NCBI RefSeq assembly: GCF_000315485.1 | Contig: NZ_JH992940.1 | Location: 310,001 to 374,000 of the forward strand | Length of the DNA: 64,000 nucleotides | Reading direction: 5' to 3' | From: Bacteroides oleiciplenus YIT 12058 | GTDB lineage: Bacteria > Bacteroidota > Bacteroidia > Bacteroidales > Bacteroidaceae | Shown here: positions 43,726 through 52,259 of the stretch, one piece after another | Layout of the letters: the number at the start of each line of letters is the position of its first letter | Numbering within the stretch: position 1 is the first letter of the stretch | Translations under genes and position numbers: made by a program | The notes under the pieces: model-generated | What the model was told of the DNA's origin: nothing | Databases searched by the model: none | What the model saw: only the letters and a program-made list of their open reading frames with translations

Positions 43726-45351
43726 TTTATTCAACATCATAACTTCGTATTGCATTCCTCTTTTGGTCCGTTTTGACTCTATCTGATTTTTCTTAAGGAT
43801 GCGTCCAAATGTACTTATACTACTGTTGGACAATGAAATAGTTTTTGATTTTCCTTGCAGGTATTCGATGATTTCCATGGAGGTCATCCACTCTCCCATT
43901 TCACCTTCTTCCGGTGAACGAAAATAACAATGGAATAGTTGCTCTAATGGGCTGATTTGCTCAAATTCCCGGTTAGATTCCTTCAAAATCGCTTCGTCTG
44001 TGTCGTCAAACCAGTAACGTTCCCCTTTTGTGATAGCTTCCATTGCCTGTGCATATAGTTGGCGGTAGTTGATGGTGACATTTATGTTGATAGGTGCCGT
44101 TACTTCAATGCAGATGAAACGGCGGCTGCCACTCGGGTCGGTCAGCAAGTCCTTTTGGTTGCTGGTGCCGATGAATGAAGCATAGCGCCGTATTTCCTGA
44201 ATACTGCTCCCGTAAGGTTTACGCAGATTGGCAACAGGCTTCTGTAACAGATGTTTCAGGAATCCCTGCTGATTCATACTGACCTGGTCAAACTGAATCC
44301 TTTTGGCGAAATTCCAAGTCGTTACTGACGGTATTGAAGCGAAATTCATACCTGCGCTCCATGAATTCTTCCAGCCGGAGAGAAATTTCCTGTTCCGGCG
44401 TCAGTGCAGACTTCTTGCCGAAACCCTTGCATTCACGATATAGATTGTGAATGGTAATTCTGACCGTTTGTTCGTCAGCCTGTCTGTAATAGTGTACATA
44501 ACCTGGCGTACGGTTTCTTCTTCCGGTATCCCTGCTTTGAAACAGTGTTCGGCGAGACACACCAGTAGTGGATGCAATGCATCTCCCCGCTTCCAGTTCT
44601 CCATTTCATCCAATGCTTTGCCAAGGGCTGTTTCAAACAGTATGTTGAAGGTTTCAGATGTTTCAAATCCGGGCTTCAGTCTCAGTAACGGGTTCTTTTC
44701 CATTAGTTTTCGTTGATGGAAGGTCTGTTCTCCGGGCATACTGAACGGCTGCTCCTGGCAGAAAGGCATGGCATCGGGGTTGAAATACGGAGTGACATCC
44801 AGCGTCATGCGGCAACTTTGTGCGGGACTAGGTTCTTTCAGGGTTATGGGAAACGGCAATATGGGTTGGTAGCACTGCACAGCCATGCGATAAGCACAGG
44901 CATGGAAAAGAGTGATGTTCTCCTCTTTTACAGGGAGGTTTCCGTCGGGAAGCACAAATTTTACCCATATTTTTACGCTTCGTCCACTGCTTCCGGTGAT
45001 TGCCGCCCAGGTTTGTGGCAACAGCCTTACCTGTTCTTTCACCAGTTCCACTTCGGACAGCCCGGCCAGGTCGTTCACTTCGAGCATTACTACGCCATTG
45101 TAGTGCTTCATCTTTCTGCTGCCATCGCGGCTTCGCCCGTATTCAATAGATGGATAGATGCGGGGCAACTTGTCGATGTGCTCGTAGTGACCGCGGGCAT
45201 CAGGAGTGGTGTATAGTAGCATAGTCCGTAGTGCTGTGACGTGTGCCGCTTTGGTTTCTGTTTTTATTCTTTCCAATAATGCATCTGCTTCGCAGGTACT
45301 GACGGTCTCTTTACCGCTTTCTTTTTCTTCTCTGATCAGAGTTATTTTCAT
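43723..45351 (-). pseudogene. Broken VirE_N / DUF3874-type primase-helicase-like gene
   Basis: Three fragments in three frames make up one gene. Codons from 45351 to about 44495 encode the VirE N-terminal (BT4734-like) domain (MKITLIREEKESGKE, then PQTWAAITGSSGRSVKIW). Near 44495 the frame shifts by one base; the next frame continues HYYRQADEQTVRITIHNLY and KKSALTPEQEISLRLEEFMERR. At about 44293, after EFRQKDS, an internal stretch is missing and a third frame resumes at FDQVSMNQQGFLKHLL and runs through GTSNQKDLLTDPSGSRRFICIE to a DUF3874-like C-terminus. From memory of intact relatives the lost segment is about 150 codons and includes the Walker A loop. Clearly inactive. Confidence 0.85.
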
Positions 45352-45547
45352 TTGCGTTTCTATTTAAAAAATAATTTATTTATAAAGAGGTTTTTCTAAG
45401 AACCTGCAAGGTACGCATAAAATGCGTCTGAATCAAATAAAATAGGGCTTTTATTGAAATATTACTCCCCTCTTTTTGTTGTCTGAAAACAATAAGAAAA
45501 ATTGAAATATACTCGGTTGAAAACTTGACTTTCCTTTATTGTTTTTG

Positions 45548-45555
45548 TATCTTTG
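45548..45555 (+). promoter_or_regulatory. -7 box (TATCTTTG) for the HU-like gene
   Basis: TATCTTTG with a CTTG 20 bp upstream (45524-45527). It predicts a transcript start near 45562, so the mRNA would carry a leader of about 190 nt that includes the hairpin at 45563-45664. Confidence 0.6.
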
Positions 45556-45562
45556 TCAGTAG

Positions 45563-45664
45563 CAAAACTTCGTCTTGCAGTTGTGTGCCGGACGGTTTTC
45601 AACTGGGGGCTGTGCAGCCTGCGATTGCAGGATGTACAGCCCCCAATTGGAAAACGAAGTTTTG
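45563..45664 (+). ncRNA. Long structured leader (hairpin) upstream of the HU-like gene
   Basis: CAAAACTTCG at 45563 pairs with CGAAGTTTTG ending at 45664, and TTTTCAACTGGGGGCTGT (45596-45613) pairs with the segment ending at 45654 (one or two mismatches), with a small CCTGC/GCAGG hairpin at the tip. A 21-nt insert bulges on the left side. It could be a regulatory leader, or a terminator-like structure; there is no T-run. Whether it responds to a ligand or protein is unknown. Confidence 0.45.
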
Positions 45665-45749
45665 TCTATAGCTTAATGGCATTTTCCTTAAAGCAAAAGA
45701 GGAAAAGGAATAGGGCAAATGATGATTAATAACTTAATAACATAGCATT

Positions 45750-46301
45750 ATGGCAGCAGAATATGATTTTCAAAGGCGTCCCAGCTCGAAAGGAGATGAC
45801 GAGTTGCAACCTTTGTATCCGCGTATTGTAAACAAGGGTACGATTATGATGGAGCGTCTGGTTCAGGATCGCATTTCTTATTATCTATCCGAAGGGCACC
45901 ATGTACAATTGGGGGATATTGGATATTTTTCGGCAGGTCTGCAAGCTCGTCCGGTGATGGATCCTAAAGAGATTCACTCGCAAACCATTTTCTTTGGAAA
46001 AGTACATTTACGTGTATCCCCCGACTTCCGGAAACGCTGTGCAGGCTCTGTGGAGCGTGCTAAATACGGTTTTCGGAAAAGTGCCGAACTTAGCGGCGCG
46101 GAACGTTATCGCCGTTTACTGGCCTTTCTGGAGACACATCCTTTCATTACCCGCCATGATTACAGCGGAATTACGGGACTTTTGAAGAATAAAGTGCTAA
46201 ATGACCTCAATTTGCTCGTAAAAAAGGGATATTTGAATGTAATAGGACAAGGTTCGCATAAGGTGTATGTACGCACTGATAATAAGGTTGTTACGGAATA
46301 A
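45750..46301 (+). CDS. HU-family-like DNA-binding protein with winged-helix-like C-terminus
   Basis: The 183-residue protein starts with an HU-type domain (about 1-125: LYPRIVNKGTIMMERLVQDR, then GDIGYFSAGLQARPV) as in Bacteroides HU-HIG proteins, followed by a C-terminal part (about 125-183, ERYRRLLAFLETHPFITRHD and LLVKKGYLNVIGQGSHKVYV) resembling a small winged helix. It probably binds and bends DNA, perhaps at the GGTGTAGG-type sites that flank this cassette. It is divergent from the broken VirE-like gene. A structured leader precedes it. Function inferred. Confidence 0.85.
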   Translation: MAAEYDFQRRPSSKGDDELQPLYPRIVNKGTIMMERLVQDRISYYLSEGHHVQLGDIGYFSAGLQARPVMDPKEIHSQTIFFGKVHLRVSPDFRKRCAGSVERAKYGFRKSAELSGAERYRRLLAFLETHPFITRHDYSGITGLLKNKVLNDLNLLVKKGYLNVIGQGSHKVYVRTDNKVVTE

Positions 46302-46327
46302 TTGGAGGGTATTTTAGAGTATATTTC

Positions 46328-46363
46328 AGGTGTAGGCAATTTTTTCCTACACCTGCCTACACC
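46328..46363. repeat. GGTGTAGG hairpin at the right end of the cassette
   Basis: AGGTGTAGG (46328-46336) pairs with CCTACACCT (46346-46354), and a further CCTACACC follows at 46356-46363. With the 18-bp repeat at 46411-46428 it mirrors the left end at 43612-43719. It can also act as the terminator of the HU-like gene. Confidence 0.7.
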
Positions 46364-46442
46364 TCTCCCCGTCCCGATATGTAGTTGATATTCAGAAGGA
46401 AATGTTCACGGGTGTAGGATGTAGGCAATATTGATGAAAACT

Positions 46443-46973
46443 TTATTTTATTTTAGTATGGGACTGAGCAGATTGCAATATCTTATCGTTAGCCTTGCAT
46501 TTTCCACTAAATTCCAGTATATCCAGCCGGATAATTTCTGTACGGTGAAAGGATTTCTCGGCATATTTCATTCCTACAATCTTATCATCCGGAGAATATT
46601 TGTCTAAAATCAACTCTAATGCTTTCATGCGTTCTTCAGCAGGAAGTCCGACATGGGCAGTACAGTGTAGGATAACACTTTCATATTTAGTTGTAAACTT
46701 GTTGGGTATTACTTCTGTACGGCCCACAATGCAAAAGGAAACCTGATTACAGTTTTGTAAGCAACGCAGTTTATGTCCTTTCGGAGCGCAATGTATATAG
46801 ATAGCCATTTCTCCATCCCAGACATAACTTATGGGAATTCCGTATCCGCCACCATTATCATTTTGCATGGAAAGTACTCCGTACTCTCCGTTCTTCAGGA
46901 TATTTGTAGCTAAGCTTATATCTAATAACCTGTCTTGTCTCCTGATTTGATCATTCGTATACTTCATAATCAT
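46443..46973 (-). CDS. Nim-like pyridoxamine 5'-phosphate oxidase family flavoprotein
   Basis: The 176-residue protein has the split-barrel flavin fold: DISLATNILKNGEYGVLSMQ, GIPISYVWDGEMAIYIHCAPKGHKLRC and NCNQVSFCIVG. This is the pattern of the PPOX family related to NimA, a group that includes 5-nitroimidazole reductases; most chromosomal members are not known to give resistance. The start could be the ATG at 46973 or 46967. It has a TAACTTTG -7 box at 46984-46991, only 10 bp upstream. Single gene, substrate unknown; no resistance claim is justified. Confidence 0.88.
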   Translation of the reverse strand: MIMKYTNDQIRRQDRLLDISLATNILKNGEYGVLSMQNDNGGGYGIPISYVWDGEMAIYIHCAPKGHKLRCLQNCNQVSFCIVGRTEVIPNKFTTKYESVILHCTAHVGLPAEERMKALELILDKYSPDDKIVGMKYAEKSFHRTEIIRLDILEFSGKCKANDKILQSAQSHTKIK

Positions 46974-46983
46974 GATTTTGTGG

Positions 46984-46991
46984 CAAAGTTA
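46984..46991 (-). promoter_or_regulatory. -7 box (TAACTTTG) for the Nim-like gene
   Basis: TAACTTTG on the minus strand 10 bp before the start at 46973 (16 bp before 46967). The -33 region is not recognisable, and the short distance gives a very short leader. The remaining gap up to 47169 shows no features. Confidence 0.45.
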
Positions 46992-47169
46992 GCAGAAAAC
47001 TATTTATCTATAAATGCTACTCTCTTTTTATTTCTTCGTGCACAACTATATAATTTACTTGCCGCTTTACAATTTTATATCCATAAAATATTCCTAAAAT
47101 TAGCAACATTAGAAAGCAAAAATAGATAGAGAACTTATCTAACTTCAAAATAATATATAAAGGAACATA

Positions 47170-47445
47170 TCACGCCAAAATCTTTTTTATGATGATTTCC
47201 GAATTTAAATATAAGAAATCCTTTATACACTTCTCTCTATGAAAACAGTTGTGTTTTTTAGTATATGATTTTATATTTGATATAATTATAGTGATTGCTC
47301 CCAATAAAAGCACAATTCTTATAGATATGATATAGAATTCTGGAATCATATTAGTATAATTTTTGAAAATATCAAGGAATAGTAAAATATAGCATATAGG
47401 TAATATTATTGCGTCTGCAGATCTAATAAATTTGTATTCAGGCAT
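47170..47445 (-). CDS. Small membrane protein, paralogue of the next one upstream
   Basis: The 91-residue product has two hydrophobic helices (about 10-28 and 40-60) with the NMIPE/YIISIRIVLLLGAI loop between them and a basic tail with KDFLYLNSEIIIKKILA. About half of its residues line up with the neighbour at 47537-47845 (ILPICYI with VLPISFW; KNYTNMIP with RDYVNMIP; FLYLNSEIII with FYLNVDIII). It is AT-rich and has no recognised family. Both lie between the Nim-like gene and uxaB. Function unknown. Confidence 0.55.
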   Translation of the reverse strand: MPEYKFIRSADAIILPICYILLFLDIFKNYTNMIPEFYIISIRIVLLLGAITIIISNIKSYTKKHNCFHREKCIKDFLYLNSEIIIKKILA

Positions 47446-47536
47446 TTTACTTTTAAAAGCATATCTTGTTTTTTTCTGCTTTTATAGCGATTATTCACAA
47501 CTTTGAAAACGCTGCATCCATAAAAAAATCCAAATA

Positions 47537-47893
47537 TCAGCTTATGGAAATTTCATACAATCCTAAGATTGTATACATCAGAAAATATACAAAAAAAGTA
47601 TTTTCTATAATGATATCAACGTTTAAGTAGAAGGTGGCTTTTATGTTTTTTTCTTTAGATAATTTGCTTCTATTTTTATCTCTACTTTTATAATCAATGT
47701 ATGGTTCGAAGCAACCACCCACTATCATAAAAATAGATCCCATTACAAGTATTATTTGCATAAGCATTAAAAGGTGCTTAGGAATCATGTTGACATAATC
47801 TCTAAAAATGACAATGCAAATCACCCAAAAAGATATAGGTAACACTAATTTTTGTACGAATAGAATAAATTTTCCGCCTATATAATTATTTAG
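47537..47893 (-). CDS. Small membrane protein, tandem paralogue (start uncertain)
   Basis: Using GTG at 47845 the frame gives 102 residues; the frame is open upstream to 47893 (reading ...YIGGKFILFVQKLVLPISFW) and this extension resembles the start of the paralogue (YKFIRSADAIILPICYIL). No ATG, GTG or TTG is available in the extension, so the original start may have been lost. Helices and NMIP loop match the paralogue and the C-terminus carries an extra membrane segment. It is therefore either a short active form from GTG or a decaying gene. Coordinates include the open extension. Confidence 0.45.
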   Translation of the reverse strand, partial: LNNYIGGKFILFVQKLVLPISFWVICIVIFRDYVNMIPKHLLMLMQIILVMGSIFMIVGGCFEPYIDYKSRDKNRSKLSKEKNIKATFYLNVDIIIENTFFVYFLMYTILGLYEISIS

Positions 47894-47974
47894 TTAATTG
47901 CATCATTAGCTTCGCCGTAGCATAATAAGAATTTATCAGAATAAGAAATACATAGTTATGCTCCTTAACATAAA

Positions 47975-48012
47975 GAAATAGGGTGAAGCCTCTGCTCCAC
48001 CCTATTTCCTTT
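47975..48012 (-). terminator. Terminator of the uxaB unit
   Basis: GAAATAGGGTG (47975-47985) pairs with CACCCTATTTC (47998-48008) and AGC/GCT extends it. It lies 18 bp beyond the uxaB stop codon, on the minus strand, with A/T-rich flanks. Confidence 0.75.
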
Positions 48013-48030
48013 ACGATACTTATAGATTAA

Positions 48031-49470
48031 TTAAAGGATACCTTTTACTGTATCCAGCATTCCTTTTTCTTGAATAGAATCTAGATTAGCTTTTACAGCA
48101 GCAGTAAGTCCCGGGATATTATTTAAATCTTCGCCCCAGATAGAAGTTGCGGCAAGTACGCCTTCGGTTACTTTCTGAGTATCACCTGTAGCCCATAGAT
48201 TTTTCAATAACTGCATGATTTCAGGAGCATCGTTTGGAACGATTTCAGCGCCATCTTCACGAACACCACCTTTATAATAAGTAATGATGGCAGCCAGACC
48301 GAGAACTAATCCCTTCGGCAGTTCACCCTTGCGTTGCAAGTAAGTCTTCAAACCGGGCAGGTCGCGGGTTTCATATTTCGGGAAAGAGTTCAGCATGATG
48401 CTGGTCACAGCATGGTCAACAAACGGGTTATTGAAGCGTTCCAATACATCTTCTGCAAATTTCTTCAATTCATCTTTCGGCAGATTCAGGGTTTCCATCA
48501 GCTCATCGAACATTACCTTATGGATATACTGACCGATAACCGGATGCTGACAGGCATCGCGTACGATATTTACGCCTGACAGATAAGCAACCGGAGAAAG
48601 GACAGTGTGCGGGCCATTCAGCAAAGTAACCTTTCTTTCGTGATAAGGTGCCTCAGAAGGAACAAATAATACATTCAGCCCAGCTTTGTCAGCAGGGAAT
48701 TCTTTGGCTATTTCCTGAGGAGCCTCAATAACCCAGAGATGGAAGATTTCAGCCTGTACTACCAAGTTATCATCATATTGCAATTTTTCTTTGATAGCTG
48801 CGATGTCTTTGCGCGGGAATCCCGGAACAATACGGTCAACGAGCGTGGCATATACACCGCAAGCTTCTTCGAACCAAGTCTTGAAGTCGTCGCCCAATTG
48901 CCACAATTCGATGTATTGATAGATGGTTTCTTTCAATTTATGGCCGTTCAGGAAGATAAGTTCGCAAGGGAAGATAATCAGACCTTTGCTCTTATCACCG
49001 TTGAAAGTTTTGAAACGACGATATAAAAGTTGGGTCAGTTTGCCCGGATATGAAGAAGCCGGGGCGTCGGCCAGTTTGCAGGAGGGATCGAAAGCAATAC
49101 CGGCTTCCGTTGTGTTGGAGATAACAAAGCGCATTTCCGGTTGGTCGGCCAGCTTCATGAACTCTTCGTTCTGAGAGTAAGGGTTCAATGCACGGCTGAT
49201 TACATCAATCAATGTCAGGCTGTTTACGGTTTCTCCTTTATCCAAACCTTGCAGGTTCACATGGTAAAGGTCGTCCTGTGCATTCAGCATGTCCACCATA
49301 CCTTTATCGATGGGTTGAACTACTACAACACTGCTGTTGAAATCAGCTTTTTCATTCATGTTGTAGATAATCCAGTCAATAAATGCACGCAGGAAGTTTC
49401 CTTCGCCGAACTGAATGATGCGTTCCGGGCGTTGAGCTTTGGGAGCGGTTTGTTTGTTTAATGCTTTCAT
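48031..49470 (-). CDS. uxaB: Tagaturonate reductase (altronate oxidoreductase)
   Basis: From the ATG at 49470 the enzyme has 479 residues: the Rossmann segment ERIIQFGEGNFLRAFIDWII at the start, the central KVTLLNGPHTVLSP with the KxxxNxxH catalytic motif of long-chain mannitol dehydrogenases, and a helical C-terminal domain. It reduces tagaturonate to altronate in galacturonate catabolism. An upstream in-frame start at 49515 overlaps the regulator gene and is less likely. It follows the LacI-type regulator by 37 bp and is divergent from uxaC, so the two genes and their regulator form the locus. Confidence 0.93.
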   Translation of the reverse strand: MKALNKQTAPKAQRPERIIQFGEGNFLRAFIDWIIYNMNEKADFNSSVVVVQPIDKGMVDMLNAQDDLYHVNLQGLDKGETVNSLTLIDVISRALNPYSQNEEFMKLADQPEMRFVISNTTEAGIAFDPSCKLADAPASSYPGKLTQLLYRRFKTFNGDKSKGLIIFPCELIFLNGHKLKETIYQYIELWQLGDDFKTWFEEACGVYATLVDRIVPGFPRKDIAAIKEKLQYDDNLVVQAEIFHLWVIEAPQEIAKEFPADKAGLNVLFVPSEAPYHERKVTLLNGPHTVLSPVAYLSGVNIVRDACQHPVIGQYIHKVMFDELMETLNLPKDELKKFAEDVLERFNNPFVDHAVTSIMLNSFPKYETRDLPGLKTYLQRKGELPKGLVLGLAAIITYYKGGVREDGAEIVPNDAPEIMQLLKNLWATGDTQKVTEGVLAATSIWGEDLNNIPGLTAAVKANLDSIQEKGMLDTVKGIL

Positions 49471-49507
49471 CTTAAAAATACGTTTTAAATGATTGATACT
49501 ATTATGT

Positions 49508-50569
49508 TTATTCAAATTCGAAATAGAAATTGATGTTCTCTTTCATCAGGATGTCGATAGGCATATACTTTACGGCTGTCACAGGGCGTTTGAAGACCAT
49601 GTGGTCGCACAATGCTTTTATACCGCAATACCCTTGCAATCCGGGACGCTGCCCGATGAGATAATTCACCTCGCCGGATTTCAGATGCTCCACATTCTTT
49701 TGCAGAAGGTCATAACCGACCAATCCAGCCAGATGATGGCCCGTTTCCTGCAAGTAGCCCGCAACCTGGTATACGCGCGAATTGAAAACGGCGCCCAGCA
49801 CAGCTTGCGGATGTGCGGCAAAGAATTCTTCCAGTGTCCGGCGGTTGGCGGCATCGTCTTCCTTGTTCAGTACAACATCATGAACTACCAGATTGCTATG
49901 TTCTTGGGAAATAAAGTTCATAAAGCCATCCATGCGGCGTTGCATCTGTATTTCTGCCGGATTATTCTTCTTGTTATTAAGGAATAATATCAACTCCTGC
50001 CCTTCCTCGTACTTGCGCATCAGGATTTTGGCGGCAATATATCCGCTTGCCTTGGAGTCTTGTCCGATATAGCAAAGCGCATGAGTATCCTCTATATTGA
50101 AATCGATGAATGCATAGGGGAGCTCCTTTTCTTCCAGATAGGAAGTGAGCGCCATCGTTTCTTCACGGAAATTGGGAGCTATCAGTACCGCATCCACCGG
50201 TTCCCTGCGGATTTTGGCACAAGCCTTTTCATAAGAAAGCCTGTCGGCATGGTGATAATACAGATATTCAATGCTGACATTGAATGGCCGCATCTCCTGC
50301 GCTGCACGGTTGATACCTTCCGAAACGGAATGCCAGTAGTCGTGCTCTATATGATAAGGTATAATGCATAGGATACAATAAGGCTTCTTTGCCGCCAGGC
50401 CGATGGCGAACATATTGGGGTGATAATCTATTTCATCCAAGACTTTTTGAACCTTTTCACGGCTTGAAGCAGAAACATCTCCCCGATTATGCAGCACGCG
50501 GTCCACTGTTCCGGCAGAAACACCCGCCATGCGGGCAATATCCTTAATGGTGTAGTTCTTGTTTTCCAT
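49508..50569 (-). CDS. LacI-family transcriptional regulator of the hexuronate locus
   Basis: The 353-residue protein has an N-terminal LacI helix-turn-helix (about 5-30, YTIKDIARMAGVSAGTVDRVLHNRGDVS) and a periplasmic-binding-like sensor domain. It is encoded divergently from uxaC and upstream of uxaB, so it likely represses both and responds to a uronate or its intermediate. A palindrome TAACGGTTA (50695-50703) at the uxaC start is the best operator candidate. The protein is slightly longer than LacI (360) members of other phyla but normal for the family. Confidence 0.92.
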   Translation of the reverse strand: MENKNYTIKDIARMAGVSAGTVDRVLHNRGDVSASSREKVQKVLDEIDYHPNMFAIGLAAKKPYCILCIIPYHIEHDYWHSVSEGINRAAQEMRPFNVSIEYLYYHHADRLSYEKACAKIRREPVDAVLIAPNFREETMALTSYLEEKELPYAFIDFNIEDTHALCYIGQDSKASGYIAAKILMRKYEEGQELILFLNNKKNNPAEIQMQRRMDGFMNFISQEHSNLVVHDVVLNKEDDAANRRTLEEFFAAHPQAVLGAVFNSRVYQVAGYLQETGHHLAGLVGYDLLQKNVEHLKSGEVNYLIGQRPGLQGYCGIKALCDHMVFKRPVTAVKYMPIDILMKENINFYFEFE

Positions 50570-50640
50570 ATTCTCTTTCTCCTTGTTTTAAGGTGATAAA
50601 GGTTCAACGTCTAAAACTTAAATATTATAAATATTTGCCG

Positions 50641-50648
50641 CAAAGATA
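50641..50648 (-). promoter_or_regulatory. -7 box (TATCTTTG) for the LacI-type regulator gene
   Basis: TATCTTTG on the minus strand 72 bp before the start at 50569, with CTTG (50667-50670) about 18 bp further upstream. It faces and partly overlaps the uxaC promoter, so the two start regions compete or are co-regulated. Confidence 0.6.
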
Positions 50649-50656
50649 CGAATTAT

Positions 50657-50703
50657 TTTGTTTCTCCAAGTAAATTTTCTACTTTTGTGTTCGATAACGG
50701 TTA
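50657..50703 (+). promoter_or_regulatory. uxaC promoter with LacI-type operator candidate
   Basis: TTTG (50657-50660), 19 bp, then TACTTTTG (50680-50687). Just after it, TAACGGTTA (50695-50703) is a palindrome around the centre G covering the transcription start. Repression by blocking initiation is the natural reading. The leader to uxaC is about 110 nt. Confidence 0.65.
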
Positions 50704-50805
50704 ATAAAAGCAAAAACCAATATCTCGCCTATTAGCTTTACAATCAATACTATATAGGTATAATAATTGGAAAGTAATATTTTTATATACTTAAAACACA
50801 GTAGA

Positions 50806-52212
50806 ATGAAAAAATTTATGGATGAAAACTTCCTGTTGCAAACAGAAACCGCACAGAAGTTGTATCATGAACATGCGGCTAAGATGCCGATTATCGATTA
50901 CCACTGTCACTTAATCCCTAAAATGGTAGCAGACGACTATCAGTTCAAGTCATTGACTGAAATCTGGTTGGGCGGCGATCACTACAAGTGGCGTGCTATG
51001 CGCACTAATGGTGTAGACGAACGTTTCTGCACCGGTACGGACACCACCGATTGGGAAAAGTTCGAGAAGTGGGCGGAAACTGTTCCTTATACTTTCCGTA
51101 ATCCGTTGTATCACTGGACTCACCTGGAACTGAAGACAGCATTTGGCATCGAAAAGATTCTGAGCCCGAAGACTGCACGTGAGATTTATGACGAATGTAA
51201 CGAGAAGCTGGTTAAGCCGGAGTACTCTGCTCGCGGCATGATGCGCCGTTATCACGTAGAAGTTGTTTGTACTACAGATGATCCTATTGACTCTTTGGAA
51301 TATCACATCCAGACCCGTGAAAGTGGTTTTGAAACTAAAATGTTGCCTACCTGGCGTCCGGATAAGGCTATGGCTGTAGAAGTTCCTGCTGATTTCCGTG
51401 CTTATGTTGAAAAGTTGTCTGAGGTTAGCGGCGTTGCTATTTCTAATTTCGATGATATGGTGGCTGCTTTGCGCAAGCGTCATGACTTCTTTGCGGAACA
51501 AGGTTGTAAACTGTCTGACCACGGTATTGAAGAGTTCTATGCAGAAGACTATACGGATGCTGAAATCAAAGCTATATTTAATAAGGTGTATGGTGGAGCA
51601 GAGTTGACGAAAGAAGAAATCCTGAAGTTCAAGTCGGCTATGTTGATTGTGTTTGGCGAAATGGATTGGGAAAAGGGTTGGACACAACAATTCCACTACG
51701 GTGCTATCCGTAACAATAACAGCAAGATGTTCAAATTAATCGGTCCTGATACCGGTTTTGATTCTATCGGCGAATTTACTACGGCTAAAGCAATGTCTAA
51801 ATTCCTTGACCGCCTGAATTCTCAAGGTAAATTAACAAAGACAATCCTGTATAACCTGAATCCGTGTGCCAACGAAGTTATCGCCACTATGCTGGGTAAC
51901 TTCCAGGACGGTACGATTGCAGGTAAGATACAGTTTGGTTCCGGCTGGTGGTTCCTCGACCAAAAGGATGGTATGGAGAAACAAATGAATGCTCTTTCCG
52001 TACTTGGCTTGTTGAGCCGTTTTGTAGGTATGTTGACGGACTCCCGTTCATTCCTCTCCTATCCGCGTCATGAATATTTCCGCCGTACGTTGTGTAACCT
52101 CGTTGGGCGTGATATTGAAAACGGTGAAATACCGGCTTCTGAAATGGATCGTGTGAATCAGATGATTGAAGATATCAGCTACTACAACGCTAAGAATTTC
52201 TTTCAATTCTAA
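50806..52212 (+). CDS. uxaC: Glucuronate isomerase
   Basis: From the ATG at 50806 the enzyme has 468 residues. It is a member of the amidohydrolase superfamily: PIIDYHCHLIPKMVADDYQF near the start (metal-binding His pair), VVCTTDDPIDS and the C-terminal SDSRSF-like TDSRSFLSYPRHEYFRR segment. It interconverts glucuronate and fructuronate, and galacturonate and tagaturonate. Length matches UxaC (about 470). Divergent from the LacI-type regulator and uxaB; the locus lacks uxuA/uxaA and a KDG kinase or aldolase, which must lie elsewhere. Confidence 0.95.
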   Translation: MKKFMDENFLLQTETAQKLYHEHAAKMPIIDYHCHLIPKMVADDYQFKSLTEIWLGGDHYKWRAMRTNGVDERFCTGTDTTDWEKFEKWAETVPYTFRNPLYHWTHLELKTAFGIEKILSPKTAREIYDECNEKLVKPEYSARGMMRRYHVEVVCTTDDPIDSLEYHIQTRESGFETKMLPTWRPDKAMAVEVPADFRAYVEKLSEVSGVAISNFDDMVAALRKRHDFFAEQGCKLSDHGIEEFYAEDYTDAEIKAIFNKVYGGAELTKEEILKFKSAMLIVFGEMDWEKGWTQQFHYGAIRNNNSKMFKLIGPDTGFDSIGEFTTAKAMSKFLDRLNSQGKLTKTILYNLNPCANEVIATMLGNFQDGTIAGKIQFGSGWWFLDQKDGMEKQMNALSVLGLLSRFVGMLTDSRSFLSYPRHEYFRRTLCNLVGRDIENGEIPASEMDRVNQMIEDISYYNAKNFFQF

Positions 52213-52219
52213 GAAAAAA

Positions 52220-52257
52220 GAAAGCGGAACAGGTGATATTCTGTTCCGCTTTCTTTT
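52220..52257. terminator. Bidirectional terminator between uxaC and DUF418 gene
   Basis: GAAAGCGGAACAG (52220-52232) and CTGTTCCGCTTTC (52241-52253) are exact complements around 8 nt, with A and T runs. It separates two convergent units. Confidence 0.85.
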
Positions 52258-52259
52258 AT

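Larger units (their letters stand above)
43612..46428. mobile_element. Putative degenerate mobile cassette (VirE/primase-like remnant plus HU-like gene) with 18-bp inverted repeats
   Basis: TTGCCTACATCCTACACC (43612-43629) and its exact complement (46411-46428) bound a 2.8-kb region. Inside each end lies a second hairpin with the same GGTGTAGG/CCTACACC core (43687-43713 and 46329-46353). The cassette holds a broken VirE/primase-like gene and a divergent HU-like DNA-binding gene, two families that occur together in many Bacteroides genomes. No transposase or integrase and no clear target duplication are seen, so the mobile status is an inference. Confidence 0.5.

Noticed and set aside
46443..46973. 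Nitroimidazole resistance (nim) gene
   Set aside because: The protein belongs to a broad flavoprotein family; resistance cannot be deduced from similarity alone, and no associated insertion sequence is present.
49493..49987. Plus-strand open frame opposite the LacI-type regulator
   Set aside because: The regulator is complete on the minus strand; the overlapping frame has no recognisable features.
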